Origin: CAYZJD01 sp964478455
GTDB taxonomy: Bacteria; Acidobacteriota; Terriglobia; Bryobacterales; Bryobacteraceae
Assembly: GCA_964478455.1 (NCBI GenBank)
Contig: CAYZJD010000270.1
Span: 1 to 6,716 of the forward strand
Reading direction: 5' to 3'
Length of the DNA stretch: 6,716 nt
Both the position numbers and the translations under genes were made by a program. Shown piece by piece: positions 6,067 to 6,716 of this stretch (positions are counted from its first letter, which is position 1; each line of letters starts with the position of its first letter). The notes beneath the pieces are model-generated. The model had not been told where the DNA came from. It was given only the letters and a program-made list of their open reading frames with translations, and searched no databases.

Positions 6067-6089
6067 GAGTCGTGGTCGGGGCCCGGTGA

Positions 6090-6419
6090 CTACCAGCGGG
6101 GCCGCCCCCGGCCGCGGCCGCCGGAACCGCCGCGACGTTCGCGGTTGCCGCCGCCTCCGCCGGCTCTTGATTGAGCCGGCGGCCGGGCTTCGTTGACCAC
6201 CAGCGAGCGGCCCATGAAATCCTTGCCGTTGCAGGAGCGGATGGCCCGCTCGGCGTCGGCCTGGTTGCCGATCTCGGCAAAGCCGAAGCCACGCGCTTCT
6301 CCGGTGAAGCGGTCCCGGACGATGGTGACGGAATCAACGGAAATGCCGGCCTGTGCGAACCAGTCCTGCAAGTCTCCCTCGCTCGCCTGGTACGGCAAAT
6401 TACCTACGTAAAGTTTCAC
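6090..6419 (-). CDS. Small RRM-domain RNA-binding protein with RGG-rich tail
   Basis: 109 residues: one RNA recognition motif followed by a disordered basic tail. Seen: RNP2 LYVGNL (3-8), RNP1 RGFGFAEI (43-50) with the aromatic RNA-stacking positions kept, and ADAERAIRSCNGKDFMGRSLVVNEARP closing the domain (to about 80). The tail (82-109) has a five-glycine run, RRGGSGG and RGRGRGRPRW, resembling an RGG box. The layout matches the bacterial/cyanobacterial glycine-rich RRM (Rbp) proteins, often cold- or stress-responsive and thought to act on mRNA in the cytoplasm; the target cannot be inferred here. The start is GTG at 6419, set by the purine tract GGAGGAAGGGG (6438-6428) ending 8 nt upstream. 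It is convergent with cdsA. The family call is firm; the regulation is inferred. Confidence 0.93.
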   Translation of the reverse strand: MKLYVGNLPYQASEGDLQDWFAQAGISVDSVTIVRDRFTGEARGFGFAEIGNQADAERAIRSCNGKDFMGRSLVVNEARPPAQSRAGGGGGNRERRGGSGGRGRGRPRW

Positions 6420-6436
6420 AATTGGTTCCCCTTCCT

Positions 6437-6452
6437 CCGTCCACTGGGACGG
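6437..6452 (-). promoter_or_regulatory. Leader hairpin abutting the RRM ribosome binding site
   Basis: GGACGG and CCGTCC form a perfect 6-bp stem around a 4-nt loop. In the minus-strand transcript the 3' arm ends in the first two bases of the purine tract GGAGGAAGGGG used as Shine-Dalgarno. The stem would sit directly against the ribosome site and could modulate or stabilise it. The structure is seen; a regulatory role is inferred. Confidence 0.4.
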
Positions 6453-6573
6453 CGGGAATCACTGAAGAGGCAGATGCGGAACCGGGCGAGTCGACGTTCG
6501 CTTAGCAGACCGGGCCCTTCTGGCGACCACAGTGTACGGCTTTATCATCCCAGAATTCACGCGCCAAGATCAA

Positions 6574-6602
6574 TCCCGGCGAGGAACTTCGCCTCGCCGG
6601 GG
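6574..6602 (-). terminator. Strong GC hairpin, possible terminator of the gene entering from the right
   Basis: CCCGGCGAGG (6575-6584) pairs perfectly with CCTCGCCGGG (6592-6601) around a 7-nt loop, with a possible extra G-U pair at 6574/6602. On the minus strand it lies about 77 nt after the possible stop codon at 6679-6681 and is followed by ATTGATCTTGG, which is only partly T-rich. On the plus strand no T tract follows. It is a good hairpin but an imperfect terminator. Confidence 0.42.
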
Positions 6603-6678
6603 CGAGCTCTGCCCCCCTTGCTGGTCAAGCGATTGGCGCTGCTCGTGGCGTGGTCCCAGACCCGCGCTTGGCAAGCCC

Positions 6679-6716
6679 TCAGCGGAAATTCTCCACCAGC
6701 ATCAGGTCACTGCCGG
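6679..6716 (-). CDS. Possible C-terminal end of a gene running in from the right edge (partial)
   Basis: On the minus strand the last 11 codons before TGA (6681-6679) read GSDLMLVENFR. The other two minus-strand frames stop within the same stretch. The tail resembles, from memory only, C-termini of PD40/WD40-type proteins or kinases in Acidobacteriota. A hairpin downstream at 6574-6602 would fit as its terminator. Too little is visible to name a product, and chance cannot be excluded. Confidence 0.38.
   Translation of the reverse strand, partial: GSDLMLVENFR

Larger units (their letters stand above)
6420..6678. other. Intergenic region upstream of the RRM gene
   Basis: No convincing gene lies here on either strand; the open frames are short and lack family features. 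It holds, from left to right, the Shine-Dalgarno tract of the RRM gene (6428-6438), a hairpin abutting it (6437-6452), about 100 bases without clear structure, a weak minus-strand promoter-like pair TTGATC (6573-6568) and GATGAT (18-bp spacing), and a 10-bp hairpin (6575-6601). The promoter pair matches consensus at only 4/6 and 4/6 positions, so I do not list it separately. Confidence 0.6.

Noticed and set aside
1..6716. CRISPR array, insertion sequence, tRNA/rRNA or defence system
   Set aside because: I saw no regularly spaced direct repeats, transposase motifs, terminal inverted repeats, cloverleaf-like sequences or defence-type domains. The content is housekeeping and envelope genes.

Overview
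The window looks like an ordinary chromosomal segment of a GC-rich Gram-negative-type bacterium. My best guess is Acidobacteriota (Solibacter/Bryobacter-like). That guess rests on overall GC richness, the mix of envelope genes and the style of the individual proteins, and it is an inference rather than a placement. I see no mobile element, tRNA, rRNA or CRISPR array. Eight full-length genes are well supported. A ninth gene tail at the right edge and an 18-codon reading frame before uppS are tentative.

Layout, left to right. (1) A minus-strand flavin reductase-like gene (16-501) is divergent from a plus-strand HU-type nucleoid protein gene (610-879). The 108-bp gap holds two opposed sigma70-like promoters whose -10 boxes overlap inside an imperfect palindrome, plus a second, perfect palindrome over the minus-strand -35. 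(2) HU ends in a convincing hairpin-plus-T-tract terminator (925-957), which overlaps the longest possible start of the next gene. (3) A tightly packed plus-strand group follows: an M50/site-2-protease-like membrane metalloprotease, a WaaE-like family 2 glycosyltransferase, a compact and catalytically odd family 4-like glycosyltransferase, and a type IV prepilin peptidase. These genes are joined by ATGA overlaps, a 1-nt gap and a 16-bp overlap. (4) After a 98-bp gap come uppS (undecaprenyl diphosphate synthase) and cdsA (CDP-diglyceride synthase), coupled by an ATGA overlap. (5) A convergent minus-strand gene encodes a small RRM protein with an RGG-rich tail. (6) The last 297 bases hold its leader region, a strong hairpin, and what may be the last 11 codons of another minus-strand gene.

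The plus-strand genes share a cell-envelope theme. UppS makes the lipid carrier for peptidoglycan and surface glycans, CdsA makes the CDP-diacylglycerol precursor of phospholipids, the two glycosyltransferases probably act on LPS core or another surface glycan, and PilD matures type IV pilins or type II secretion pseudopilins. HU and the RRM protein are general nucleic-acid-binding housekeeping proteins. I did not find a clearly new biological system. The observations most worth checking are the intertwined divergent promoter, the glycosyltransferase with a broken E-x7-E motif and shortened C-domain, the terminator over the M50 start, and the small reading frame that overlaps the uppS start.
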